Positions 34,486 to 41,705 of a stretch of DNA of 64,000 nucleotides are shown piece by piece (position 1 is the first letter of the stretch; every line of letters starts with the position of its first letter). Origin of the DNA: Paenibacillus sonchi (GTDB lineage Bacteria; Bacillota; Bacilli; Paenibacillales; Paenibacillaceae); assembly GCF_016772475.1 (NCBI RefSeq), contig NZ_CP068595.1, forward strand, positions 62,001 to 126,000, read 5' to 3'. The position numbers and the translations under genes were made by a program. The notes under the pieces are model-generated. The model worked only from the letters and a program-made list of their open reading frames with translations, was not told where the DNA came from and made no database searches.

Positions 34486-35973
34486 TTAAGGAAGATAGAA
34501 TGCCCCGGCCGGAATGACGCTTTTCACCTGGCTGGGGCTTTCCCACATCAGTACCACCCGCGCATCCCCCTGGTTCTCATAATACTCCACCTTCAGCTCA
34601 TGCAGCTTCCCGGCAATCAGATTCACCTGTCCCTGCCGCTCCTGTCCGCTCTGCTTCATCCAGCTGTCAATCACCAGCACCCCGTCAATCCACACGCGGA
34701 TGCCGTCGTCCGAGGACGAATAAATCGTGTAGCTCTCCGTGTATGCGGCACTCAGCCTGCCGCTCCAGCGCACCGAGAAGGAATCAGCAGGGAGTGCCGG
34801 ATCGGGAGCCGCCTGCCGCCAGTTATAGTTAATGCCGGAATCGGTCCGGGTGATCGCCGGCGTGCCGCTGAGCGATGCATTGCTGTAATATTGCCCGTAC
34901 AGGCCCGGCATGGGGCCAGCTTCAGACATAGAGGCATACTGCGCCGCCTTCGCCGCGTATTCCTTCCTGGTGAGCACAAAGGAATCGTTCATAAAAGCCT
35001 TGATGACCGCATCGCTGTTCTTCTCATACAGCAGCTTTCCCCAGCTCATCTGGTAGGACCATTTACGCTGGGTTTTGGCCAGCACCGCCGGGGACGGAAG
35101 CTCCCCGTTCTCGCCTATGGCGATCAGCTTGCCGCGTCCCAGATTCCACATGGCATCATGGTGGCTCTGCTTGAAATCCGCTTCATAGATATCCAGCGCC
35201 AACACATCCACCTTGCCGGCACCAGGGTAATAGTCGGCCGGTTCATCGGACCACTGGTTTTTGGCATTGGGACTCCACACCCACAGCAGATTATGCAGCT
35301 TGTGATAGACTGTGTACCGGTCGAACATGAGGTTCCACAACTTGCTGAACGAGCTTTTTTGGCCCCACCAGAACCAGCCGCCGTTCATCTCATGGTAGGG
35401 ACGCCAGAGCACCGGCACGCCCGCATTAGCAAGCTTTTTCAAAGACTGTGCTGTCTTGTCCAGCTCCGCGATCAGCGCTTTGTACTTAACAGTACCCGGA
35501 GTAATATATTTGGCAAAATCCGCCTCGCTAAGGCTCATCGAGACATTCGACCAAGCCGGAGCGGTCCCCGGCAAATTCTGATGATAGCTCATGGTGACGA
35601 TTCCGCCCGCCTGATGCCACCGGATTGCGCTGTCTACCACTGCCTGCCGCTGGCTGCTGATCTGTTGCTCCGTCTGATTCTCAATCGCCCCCAGCTCATA
35701 GCCGTGGAGCGCGGCATATTGTCCGCTGGTCGTCTTCAGCCTGGCGCTGAATTCATCCGGGCTCTCCAGATAATCATGCTGCCCGCTGATCATTCCTTGT
35801 CCCTGCAAGCGGTATAATGTTTGCAGCAGCTTCCGGGCCGGAGACGCAAGCGCAGCATCTGCAGGGGCCATCTGCACATTCCGGAATGCCGCCTGCCATT
35901 GTACATCCCCGACCAGCCGTGATGCAGATTCCAGCAAATCCCGAAGGATACGCGATTCCATCTTTTCCACCAT
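34486..35973 (-). CDS. Glycoside hydrolase family 26 (beta-mannanase-type) with C-terminal PA14 domain
   Basis: The 495-residue protein has a GH26 catalytic domain (about 40-330). SGQHDYLESPDEF is near the start, the acid/base Glu is in WRPYHEMNGGWFWWG, and the likely nucleophile Glu is in LIAIGENGELP. The C-terminus (about 355-495) is a PA14-like sugar-binding beta-barrel (GLYGQYYSNASLSGTP; SSSDDGIRVWIDG). GH26 enzymes usually cut beta-1,4-mannan or related glucans. Oddly, no signal peptide is seen although PA14 modules are usually extracellular, and an in-frame stop lies a few codons upstream. The start could also be the Met at 35961. It stands apart from the carbohydrate locus. Confidence 0.88.
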   Translation of the reverse strand: MVEKMESRILRDLLESASRLVGDVQWQAAFRNVQMAPADAALASPARKLLQTLYRLQGQGMISGQHDYLESPDEFSARLKTTSGQYAALHGYELGAIENQTEQQISSQRQAVVDSAIRWHQAGGIVTMSYHQNLPGTAPAWSNVSMSLSEADFAKYITPGTVKYKALIAELDKTAQSLKKLANAGVPVLWRPYHEMNGGWFWWGQKSSFSKLWNLMFDRYTVYHKLHNLLWVWSPNAKNQWSDEPADYYPGAGKVDVLALDIYEADFKQSHHDAMWNLGRGKLIAIGENGELPSPAVLAKTQRKWSYQMSWGKLLYEKNSDAVIKAFMNDSFVLTRKEYAAKAAQYASMSEAGPMPGLYGQYYSNASLSGTPAITRTDSGINYNWRQAAPDPALPADSFSVRWSGRLSAAYTESYTIYSSSDDGIRVWIDGVLVIDSWMKQSGQERQGQVNLIAGKLHELKVEYYENQGDARVVLMWESPSQVKSVIPAGAFYLP

Positions 35974-36225
35974 CCTATCCCTTTTTTCTACATCTTATGG
36001 GAAACTGTCGGACAAGTGCACGGCGAATTGACATAAAACCGGCATAAATATGCAGCACGCATTAAAAAATCTGTTATATCCGTTCTCCCTTCTTTTGCTA
36101 ATTTCAGTATTCTAAAGGAAGCTATAATTAAGCTATACTGATTAAGTCTACGCTTATGGAAGCAGTGTCTCACCCTCTTGAGCCATGCTTTCAGCTTAGC
36201 TATCAAAAATTTAGGAGGCAGCAAC

Positions 36226-36666
36226 GTGAAGTCCAAGAAATTCATCCCAAGTCTCATCATCACAGTGCTGCTCTTGATTGCCGCTTACTGGTTCGAACAG
36301 AACGGTGATCTGCCTGGCAGCCGGCCGGCTGCAGAAGATACAGACGTTGTCCAGTTGATGTTCCCGAGCGACCGTTTCCCGGAGACGGCCCGCCACATTC
36401 AGGAAGCTATCCGCAGCGGGGAGTCTAGTATCTGCACGATTGACCGGCAGGAAGCAGACGAAAACCGCAAGGAATCTCTAAAGGGGGTGCCCACCAAAAA
36501 AGGCTATGACCGTGACGAATGGCCGATGGCCATGTGCGAGGAAGGCGGCAGCGGAGCCGACATTGAATACATAACGCCTAGCGACAACCGGGGCGCCGGA
36601 AGCTGGGTTGGCAACCAGCTGGAGGGACTGCCCGACGGTACGCGGGTAGAATTCATGTTTAAATAG
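36226..36666 (+). CDS. NucA/NucB-type deoxyribonuclease, membrane-anchored or secreted
   Basis: About 147 residues. The N-terminal hydrophobic segment (FIPSLIITVLLLIAAYWF) acts as a signal or anchor. The C-terminal half has the NucA/NucB signature: YDRDEWPMAMCEEGG followed by YITPSDNRGAGSWVGNQL. These enzymes are extracellular or sporulation-associated DNases. I chose the GTG at 36226, with GGAGG 7 nt upstream, over the frame from 36178. No obvious partner gene is nearby. Confidence 0.87.
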   Translation: MKSKKFIPSLIITVLLLIAAYWFEQNGDLPGSRPAAEDTDVVQLMFPSDRFPETARHIQEAIRSGESSICTIDRQEADENRKESLKGVPTKKGYDRDEWPMAMCEEGGSGADIEYITPSDNRGAGSWVGNQLEGLPDGTRVEFMFK

Positions 36667-36863
36667 CGGGGATGATGTCAATAATCCCGATTGCCTGCCC
36701 GGTCAGCTTTTCCATACCATATCCTATGTGCTCACATTAACCCCTTCCTCTAAAGAAACAGGAATAGTTGTATGCAACACATGCGAACAAACGTTCCTTA
36801 TGCAACTATGCAGATAAAAGGCGTAAAATAGGTGGGGTATTATTTCACACGCGGAGAGCTAGG

Positions 36864-37043
36864 GTGTTCTATATCTGTTATCGGGGGAAAAAACTGTATG
36901 GCCCTATGTCTGAAGAGGAGGCCTTAAAAGAATGGTTTGCGCTTGCAGGAACGGTCAGGGAACTGTATATCATTGAAACGGATGAGGCCACAGGAAAAAT
37001 CAAACGCCAGATCGGACCTTCTGCCCGCAGGAAAAAGAAATAG
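36864..37043 (+). CDS. Small basic hypothetical protein (59 residues)
   Basis: The GTG at 36864 with GGAG 7 nt upstream gives the protein VFYICYRGKKLYGPMSEEEA, ending with IKRQIGPSARRKKK. An in-frame ATG at 36768 lacks a ribosome site. The YRGKKLYGPMS block suggests a small beta-sheet domain like the GYF_2-type display-and-regulate proteins, but that is weak. Function is unknown. Confidence 0.5.
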   Translation: MFYICYRGKKLYGPMSEEEALKEWFALAGTVRELYIIETDEATGKIKRQIGPSARRKKK

Positions 37044-37097
37044 AAATAGCCCTATCCGGCACTTTGCCAGACAGGGCGGCACTGGCTGATGAAATGT

Positions 37098-37250
37098 TTA
37101 GAATATACAGGCTTTAGTGATAATAACCAGCAAAATGAACAATACCAGAATTGCACCTGTGGAAGTAAAAGGACTGCAAACCGGCACTACTGGACCCTGA
37201 TTCACACCACCAACATTATTACAACCGCAACCATAATCTGCTCCCATCAT
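37098..37250 (-). CDS. YjcZ-family small sporulation-type membrane protein
   Basis: A 50-residue leftward frame starts MMGADYGCGCNNVGG and ends with the membrane segment GAILVLFILLVIITKACIF. The GxxLVLFILLVII segment is the hallmark of YjcZ/YhaL-type small spore proteins. AGGAGG lies 5-8 nt before the two alternative Met codons (37250, 37247). It is shorter than common gene-length cut-offs. Function is unknown; relatives are found in spores. Confidence 0.75.
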   Translation of the reverse strand: MMGADYGCGCNNVGGVNQGPVVPVCSPFTSTGAILVLFILLVIITKACIF

Positions 37251-37465
37251 TCATTCCTCCTCACAAATATTGACTACAGCACAGAATATGTAGAAGGGAA
37301 ACAGGCCGTATGGGCCAATCGGCAAAGAAATACCATTCACCTAATCAATTGTGCCCGTGCAGTCGATATACTAAGGGAAGCCAATAAACCTAAGTTTTGC
37401 TTTCGGAGCAGGTTTTACGGTATTCAGGGCATAACGCTCACTAACTTTGTTTAGGAGGTGCGAAA

Positions 37466-37642
37466 ATGGATATTGCCGCTCTATCGGTATCGATGAACCA
37501 GGCCGGTCTGAAACAGGCTGTAGGCCTGCAGGTGCTCAGCATTGCCAAGAATCAGGCTGAAATCCAGGGTCAGAATTTAGCGCAAATGCTTTCACAGAGC
37601 TTGGACCCAAACTTAGGAAAAACACTTGATATTAAGGTTTGA
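37466..37642 (+). CDS. YjfB-family small protein
   Basis: This 58-residue protein (MDIAALSVSMNQAGLKQAVG, later LAQMLSQSLDPNLGKTLDI) fits the YjfB family. AGGAGG lies 7 nt before the ATG. YjfB-type proteins are small and conserved in motile Firmicutes; their role is not established. A terminator follows at 37690-37710. Confidence 0.8.
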   Translation: MDIAALSVSMNQAGLKQAVGLQVLSIAKNQAEIQGQNLAQMLSQSLDPNLGKTLDIKV

Positions 37643-37689
37643 TTGCTTTATGCTAAGATACATAAGAACACAGGTTCGCAGAACCCACT

Positions 37690-37710
37690 AAGCCCTCCGG
37701 GCTTTTCTTT
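37690..37710 (+). terminator. Rho-independent terminator after the YjfB-like gene
   Basis: AAGCCC (37690-37695) pairs with GGGCTT (37699-37704) across a 3-nt loop and is followed by TTCTTT. Confidence 0.75.
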
Positions 37711-37755
37711 TGGCCACAAATACGAACATACGATCTTATTTTCGAGGTGAAGCAC

Positions 37756-38298
37756 ATGCATTCCTATTATCAAATGACTGCTCTGGAGAAGTGGACGGAG
37801 GATTTGTATGAACGGCTGGAGATCGTGAAGCCGGCACAAATATCGATTGCCTATATTGCCGAGCGCCTGAATATCTGGGTTCATTATCTGGATGTGAGGA
37901 GTAAAGGGATCGAGGCCTCTGCCGGGATGTACAGCATGTTCATCGACAATCGGCTTCCTGAAGAACTGCAGCGCCTGGAATTCCTGCACGAGCTTTGCCA
38001 CCTGCTCCGTCATGCCGGCAGCCACACACTGATGCCTGAGCAATTCACGCAAGCAGAGAAGGATGAATCGGAGCGGTTTATTCTGTATGCAGCCATGCCT
38101 TACTCTATGATCTCGAAGATGACACTGCCCGAGCTGCGGGAAGATGCGATTCAGGAGCTTGCCGCAGCTTTTCAGGTCCCTTGCGAGCTGGCTCTGCAGC
38201 GGATTGACCAGATTCAGCGCCGGGTATTCCAGGGACAGCTGATTGCCGTGATGGAGCGGAACGAGGACAGAAAATTAATCCACAGACATATTCGGTGA
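37756..38298 (+). CDS. ImmA/IrrE-family metallopeptidase
   Basis: The 180-residue protein has the zinc-peptidase motif HELCH in LEFLHELCHLLRHAG, with a third ligand likely in the following helix (DESERFILYAAMP). This fits the ImmA/IrrE family, which cleave repressors of mobile elements or stress regulons. I chose the ATG at 37756, with AGGTG 6 nt upstream; a GTG at 37747 is in frame. No HTH repressor gene is adjacent, so the target is unknown. The next small gene starts 84 bp downstream in the same direction. Confidence 0.85.
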   Translation: MHSYYQMTALEKWTEDLYERLEIVKPAQISIAYIAERLNIWVHYLDVRSKGIEASAGMYSMFIDNRLPEELQRLEFLHELCHLLRHAGSHTLMPEQFTQAEKDESERFILYAAMPYSMISKMTLPELREDAIQELAAAFQVPCELALQRIDQIQRRVFQGQLIAVMERNEDRKLIHRHIR

Positions 38299-38381
38299 AC
38301 GCAGCGGGGATAATAATACACATTATACAGAGCAGAGCCTCCAGACTAAAAGGCAAAATTAATCCGATAAGGGGGAGCAGT

Positions 38382-38543
38382 ATGGAAGCCATCCAAGTTA
38401 TCCAGCTATTATTAACCCACCCGGATTACAGCGTGGACGCAGTACACCCCGAAATCCCGGATTTTGTCGGCATCGAAGCCATTGAAGTAGATCATGAAAC
38501 CCAGACCTTCTCCATTCTATTGCAGGAGCCGCAAGATGATTGA
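38382..38543 (+). CDS. Small acidic hypothetical protein (53 residues)
   Basis: The protein begins MEAIQVIQLLLTHPDYSVDA and is strongly acidic; it has no membrane segment. GGGGGAG lies upstream of the ATG. It follows the ImmA/IrrE gene by 84 bp and may be co-transcribed with it; a terminator follows at 38587. I do not recognise a family. Confidence 0.55.
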   Translation: MEAIQVIQLLLTHPDYSVDAVHPEIPDFVGIEAIEVDHETQTFSILLQEPQDD

Positions 38544-38586
38544 TGTCTTAACATAAGCCATACAATCTGGCCGGCGAACCAAAAGT

Positions 38587-38620
38587 GGCCCTGCCGTAAT
38601 CCGGCAGGGCCTATATATTT
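38587..38620 (+). terminator. Rho-independent terminator after the small acidic gene
   Basis: GGCCCTGCCG (38587-38596) and CGGCAGGGCC (38602-38611) form a perfect 10-bp stem, followed by TATATATTT. Confidence 0.8.
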
Positions 38621-38869
38621 GAATCAGGGGATAACGCTGCATACCGGGCGATTTCCCCTTGTTGCCAGTCGGATTGATCCAGTAGATCAATAAAAGCTAT
38701 CTATCCCTCCGTCAAGAGTTTGTCATATTTTATAACATAATTATGTTTTTGTTAGCTTAAATCCGTGTAAATAATACTATAATCGCCAAACCCTAAATAT
38801 TTTTTACATAATTATGCATTCGGTGTGATTATATATACCGCAAACAGCCAGACTAGGAGATGACAGCTT

Positions 38870-39259
38870 TTGAAAATAACCCTTCCGCACGATGTCCCCC
38901 TGCACCTTTATATTCCGGTAGCCAAAGTGTTTTACCCTTTCCCTATTTATTTCCTGCGCCTGGCCGCTCCCGTCCCCTATGAAAAGAGCATCTCCAGAAT
39001 CCTCAACTCATTGAACGAAAACAGCTATTCTTCCATTGATAAAGTGCAGAATGCCACGATTGGAGAACTGAGACAGGTTAGAAATTTCGGTGAAAAAGGA
39101 CTTGTTATCCTTCTCGAGCTCTTGCACACCTTATCCCGGCAGCCTGAATTAGTCCTCGAAACCGAAAAGCTTGATCACAGCCTCCGTGCTGAACTGGATC
39201 ATCTCAAGCAGGTGATGCCTGTAAAGTTGCAGCTGCTGGATATAGGGATTGAAGTGTAG
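38870..39259 (+). CDS. RNA polymerase alpha-CTD-like helix-hairpin-helix protein
   Basis: The 129-residue protein has a middle segment SSIDKVQNATIGELRQVRNF then GEKGLVILLELLH. This is the helix-hairpin-helix pattern of the RNA polymerase alpha C-terminal domain. The N-terminal third is hydrophobic and Pro-rich (LYIPVAKVFYPFPIYFLRLA) and does not look like an alpha N-terminal domain. The start is a TTG with AGGAG about 9 nt upstream. Stand-alone alpha-CTD-like proteins are known in Bacilli with unclear roles; DNA binding is a reasonable guess. Confidence 0.65.
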   Translation: MKITLPHDVPLHLYIPVAKVFYPFPIYFLRLAAPVPYEKSISRILNSLNENSYSSIDKVQNATIGELRQVRNFGEKGLVILLELLHTLSRQPELVLETEKLDHSLRAELDHLKQVMPVKLQLLDIGIEV

Positions 39260-39427
39260 TTATATGCGAAGAACAATAACGCCAAACGTCATATCCGAAA
39301 AAGAAGCAGCATGAGCGCCACATTCCTGCTGGGTGCTGCCATTCTGGCTTAGGCTGCAATATACCATTCCTGATTTTCTCCCTTGTTCTAGCCTCCTACT
39401 TCTAACTCCTGTATAGACATAAACATA

Positions 39428-39456
39428 GCAAAAACCCCTTGCTACGCAAGGGGTTT
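39428..39456 (-). terminator. Rho-independent terminator of the tRNA pair
   Basis: AAACCCCTTG (39432-39441) pairs perfectly with CAAGGGGTTT (39447-39456), followed leftward by a U-run, just after tRNA-Ile2. Confidence 0.85.
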
Positions 39457-39463
39457 CGAGAAG

Positions 39464-39537
39464 TGGGCCCTACAGGACTCGAACCTGTGACCAATCGGTT
39501 ATGAGCCGACCGCTCTAACCAACTGAGCTAAGGGCCC
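39464..39537 (-). tRNA. tRNA-Ile2 (CAU anticodon, lysidine-modified type)
   Basis: The leftward 74-nt sequence begins GGGCCCTTAGCTCAGTTGG and closes with AGGGCCC plus A. The anticodon loop CTCATAA gives CAT. The acceptor and D-arm sequence resemble Bacillus tRNA-Ile2 rather than elongator or initiator tRNA-Met, so I call it Ile(k2CAU). CCA is not encoded. Confidence 0.88.
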
Positions 39538-39580
39538 GGATCTAGGATTCCGTATATACAATGGCTGTCTGAGAAAATAA

Positions 39581-39661
<81 letters not shown>

Positions 39662-39693
39662 TCAGTAATCATATTCAAACAGCGACAATAGAT

Positions 39694-39723
39694 AATATAC
39701 ATCATATCCGGGTCAAAAGTCAA
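39694..39723 (-). promoter_or_regulatory. Probable sigma-A promoter of the tRNA-fMet/tRNA-Ile2 pair
   Basis: A -35 TTGACT (39718-39723) and a -10 TATATT (39694-39699) are spaced by 18 nt, with the tRNA-fMet 5' end 33 bp downstream. Confidence 0.6.
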
Positions 39724-39744
39724 GGATGATTTTGGTTAATGGGT

Positions 39745-39909
39745 TCAGGGCAGGAACCGTACCCCATAGCGGCCCTTGCGCGAACGGTATATTTCCACAA
39801 AACGCGGGTCATGGTAGCCGTAGATCCAGCCGTCCTGCTCCAGCCTCTTGGCCAGGCAGCCTGCTTGAAATCTTGTCCTGAACAGCTTCGCAAAGTAGAT
39901 CCAATTCAT
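39745..39909 (-). CDS. Small basic hypothetical protein (54 residues)
   Basis: A 54-residue leftward frame begins MNWIYFAKLFRTRFQAGCLA and ends YRSRKGRYGVRFLP. AGGAGAAGAGGGG lies upstream of the ATG. It is basic and aromatic-rich, with no membrane segment. I do not recognise a family; a small nucleic-acid-binding protein is possible. Confidence 0.55.
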   Translation of the reverse strand: MNWIYFAKLFRTRFQAGCLAKRLEQDGWIYGYHDPRFVEIYRSRKGRYGVRFLP

Positions 39910-40040
39910 CGTCCCCTCTTCTCCTTTTCACCAAGTGATGGCCTTCCGCTGTGAAGTTATTATACCCCGTTTCAGACGAAAATCTTAGGCCGAACCGGGA
40001 AGAGGGGCTGCCAAATTCTGTGTGGGTTTGCTTCAGACTG

Positions 40041-40066
40041 AAAACCCCTCACTGCTAAAGTGAGGG
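40041..40066 (-). terminator. Rho-independent terminator of the pyr operon
   Basis: CCCTCACT (40046-40053) pairs with AGTGAGGG (40059-40066), and four U residues follow leftward. It lies 33 bp after the pyrE stop. Confidence 0.8.
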
Positions 40067-40099
40067 ATTCGTATACTTATATGTCTGTATCCTGGGTTT

Positions 40100-40747
40100 T
40101 TACTTCTGCACACCAAACGATGCCGGATCTTTACGCCAGGATTGCAGCAGCTCCACATCCGTGTCGGCGATGGTTCCCTGCCCCAGGGCTACATCAATTA
40201 GAGTGGTGTAGTTGGACAGGGTCTGCAGCGGCACACCTGCTGCCGCGAACGCTTCGGTGGCGCGGTCCAGCTCGTAGCTGAAAATAGCCAGCACGACCAG
40301 CGGAACGCCTCCCGCTTCCTGTACAGCCTGAGCGGCCTTGATAGAGCTGCCGCCGGTGGAGATCAGGTCCTCGATTACAATGACCTTCTGTCCCGGGGAG
40401 ATCAGGCCCTCGATCTGGTTCTGCTTGCCGTGGCCTTTGGCCTTGTCGCGGATGTAAGCCATCGGCAGGTTCAGCTTGTCTGCTACCCAGGCCGCATGCG
40501 GGATGCCCGCAGTAGCTGTGCCTGCAATAACTTCAGCATCCGGGTAGGTGCTGGCAATTGTCTCGACGAAGGCGTCGGCGATGTAGCCCCGGACTTCCGG
40601 GAAGGACAGTGTCAGACGGTTATCACAGTAGATAGGTGATTTAATGCCGGAGGTCCAGGTAAAAGGGTCCTGCGGACGCAGCGCTACCGCACCGATCTTC
40701 AGCAGGTAACGGGCAATTTGTTCACTTTTATTCAATAATGGGCTCAT
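40100..40747 (-). CDS. pyrE: Orotate phosphoribosyltransferase
   Basis: The 215-residue protein has the phosphoribosyltransferase signature [18 protein letters not shown] for PRPP binding and the [13 protein letters not shown] loop typical of PyrE. It converts orotate and PRPP to orotidine 5'-phosphate in the cytoplasm. Its ATG overlaps the pyrF stop by 4 nt, so the two are translationally coupled. It is the last gene of the pyr operon. Confidence 0.96.
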   Translation of the reverse strand: MSPLLNKSEQIARYLLKIGAVALRPQDPFTWTSGIKSPIYCDNRLTLSFPEVRGYIADAFVETIASTYPDAEVIAGTATAGIPHAAWVADKLNLPMAYIRDKAKGHGKQNQIEGLISPGQKVIVIEDLISTGGSSIKAAQAVQEAGGVPLVVLAIFSYELDRATEAFAAAGVPLQTLSNYTTLIDVALGQGTIADTDVELLQSWRKDPASFGVQK

Positions 40748-41523
40748 GCTTGGGTCATCTCCTCAATAATGGTAAGTGCGGCCTGGCGCGGATCTGCTGC
40801 CGCCGTAATCGGTCGTCCGACGACCAGGAAGTGGCTGCCCTGGCGGATCGCTTGACCAGGTGTCATGACACGGGACTGGTCATCCAGGGAAGCTCCGGCA
40901 GGACGTATCCCAGGCGTCACTGTACGGAAGTCCGGGCCGCAGGCAGCAGCAATGACTGCCGCTTCCTGCGGGGAGGCCACAACGCCGTGCAGGCCCGCCT
41001 CAGCCGCTAGCCTGGCATACCGCACAACGGTGTCCTTTACCGTCCCGGATATGCCGATCTCACGGTTCATCATCTCCTGGCTGGTGCTTGTAAGCTGTGT
41101 GACTGCGATAATGAGCGGAATATGCAGCGACGGGTGCAGGCTGACGGCCTTGGCCGCACCTTCGAGCGCAGCAGCCATCATCGCCGTTCCCCCGGCTGCG
41201 TGCACGTTGAACATATCCACGCCCAGCAGGGTCAGGCTCTCTGCCCCGCCGCGAACGGTGTTGGGGATATCATGCATTTTGACATCCAGAAAGACGGAAT
41301 AACCGCGCGCCTTCAGCTCTCTGATGAAGCCGGGGCCTGCTGCATAAAACAGCTGCATGCCCACCTTCATATAACATGGAATGCCTTCCAGCTTATCGAT
41401 TAACAGACTCGCCTGTTCCACATCCGGAACATCGAGGGCAACCATCAGCCGCCCGGCCATTTCCTCCCGCTTTTCAACTTGTGCAACCGTCTCAAGCCCA
41501 TGCTGCGTGGCAGCCTGCTCCAT
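40744..41523 (-). CDS. pyrF: Orotidine 5'-phosphate decarboxylase
   Basis: About 259 residues. It has the start of the barrel in [13 protein letters not shown] and the catalytic block [13 protein letters not shown] with the Lys-Asp pair; [15 protein letters not shown] is the phosphate-binding end. It decarboxylates OMP to UMP. I chose the ATG at 41523, with GGGAGAGG 8 nt upstream; the frame is open to 41577. Compared with the usual 238 residues it has a short N-terminal extension. pyrF follows carB directly; in Bacillus pyrK and pyrD stand between them and are missing here. Confidence 0.94.
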   Translation of the reverse strand: MEQAATQHGLETVAQVEKREEMAGRLMVALDVPDVEQASLLIDKLEGIPCYMKVGMQLFYAAGPGFIRELKARGYSVFLDVKMHDIPNTVRGGAESLTLLGVDMFNVHAAGGTAMMAAALEGAAKAVSLHPSLHIPLIIAVTQLTSTSQEMMNREIGISGTVKDTVVRYARLAAEAGLHGVVASPQEAAVIAAACGPDFRTVTPGIRPAGASLDDQSRVMTPGQAIRQGSHFLVVGRPITAAADPRQAALTIIEEMTQA

Positions 41524-41640
41524 TTGCCGATCCTCTCCCTTTGTCATCGATCCAACGCTCCTTGCCATGCGGTACACCGCATGTTTTATTTACGCATAAG
41601 GGTATGTTCTGTCAGGGATTTTGTCCCCGGGCACAGCGGA

Positions 41641-41664
41641 ACGGTCTGCGCTAACGCAAACCGT
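41641..41664 (-). promoter_or_regulatory. Intercistronic hairpin between carB and pyrF
   Basis: ACGGTCTGCG (41641-41650) pairs with CGCAAACCGT (41655-41664) with one mismatch, in the 182-bp gap between carB and pyrF. No U-run follows, so mRNA processing or stabilisation is more likely than termination. Confidence 0.45.
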
Positions 41665-41705
41665 CCCTGTAGCCGCCCAAAAGGCGGCCTGGTTCATTTC
41701 ATCCA

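Noticed and set aside
34600-35817. A 405-codon rightward frame antisense to the GH26 gene
   Set aside because: The opposite strand has clear GH26 and PA14 motifs, and this frame has none.
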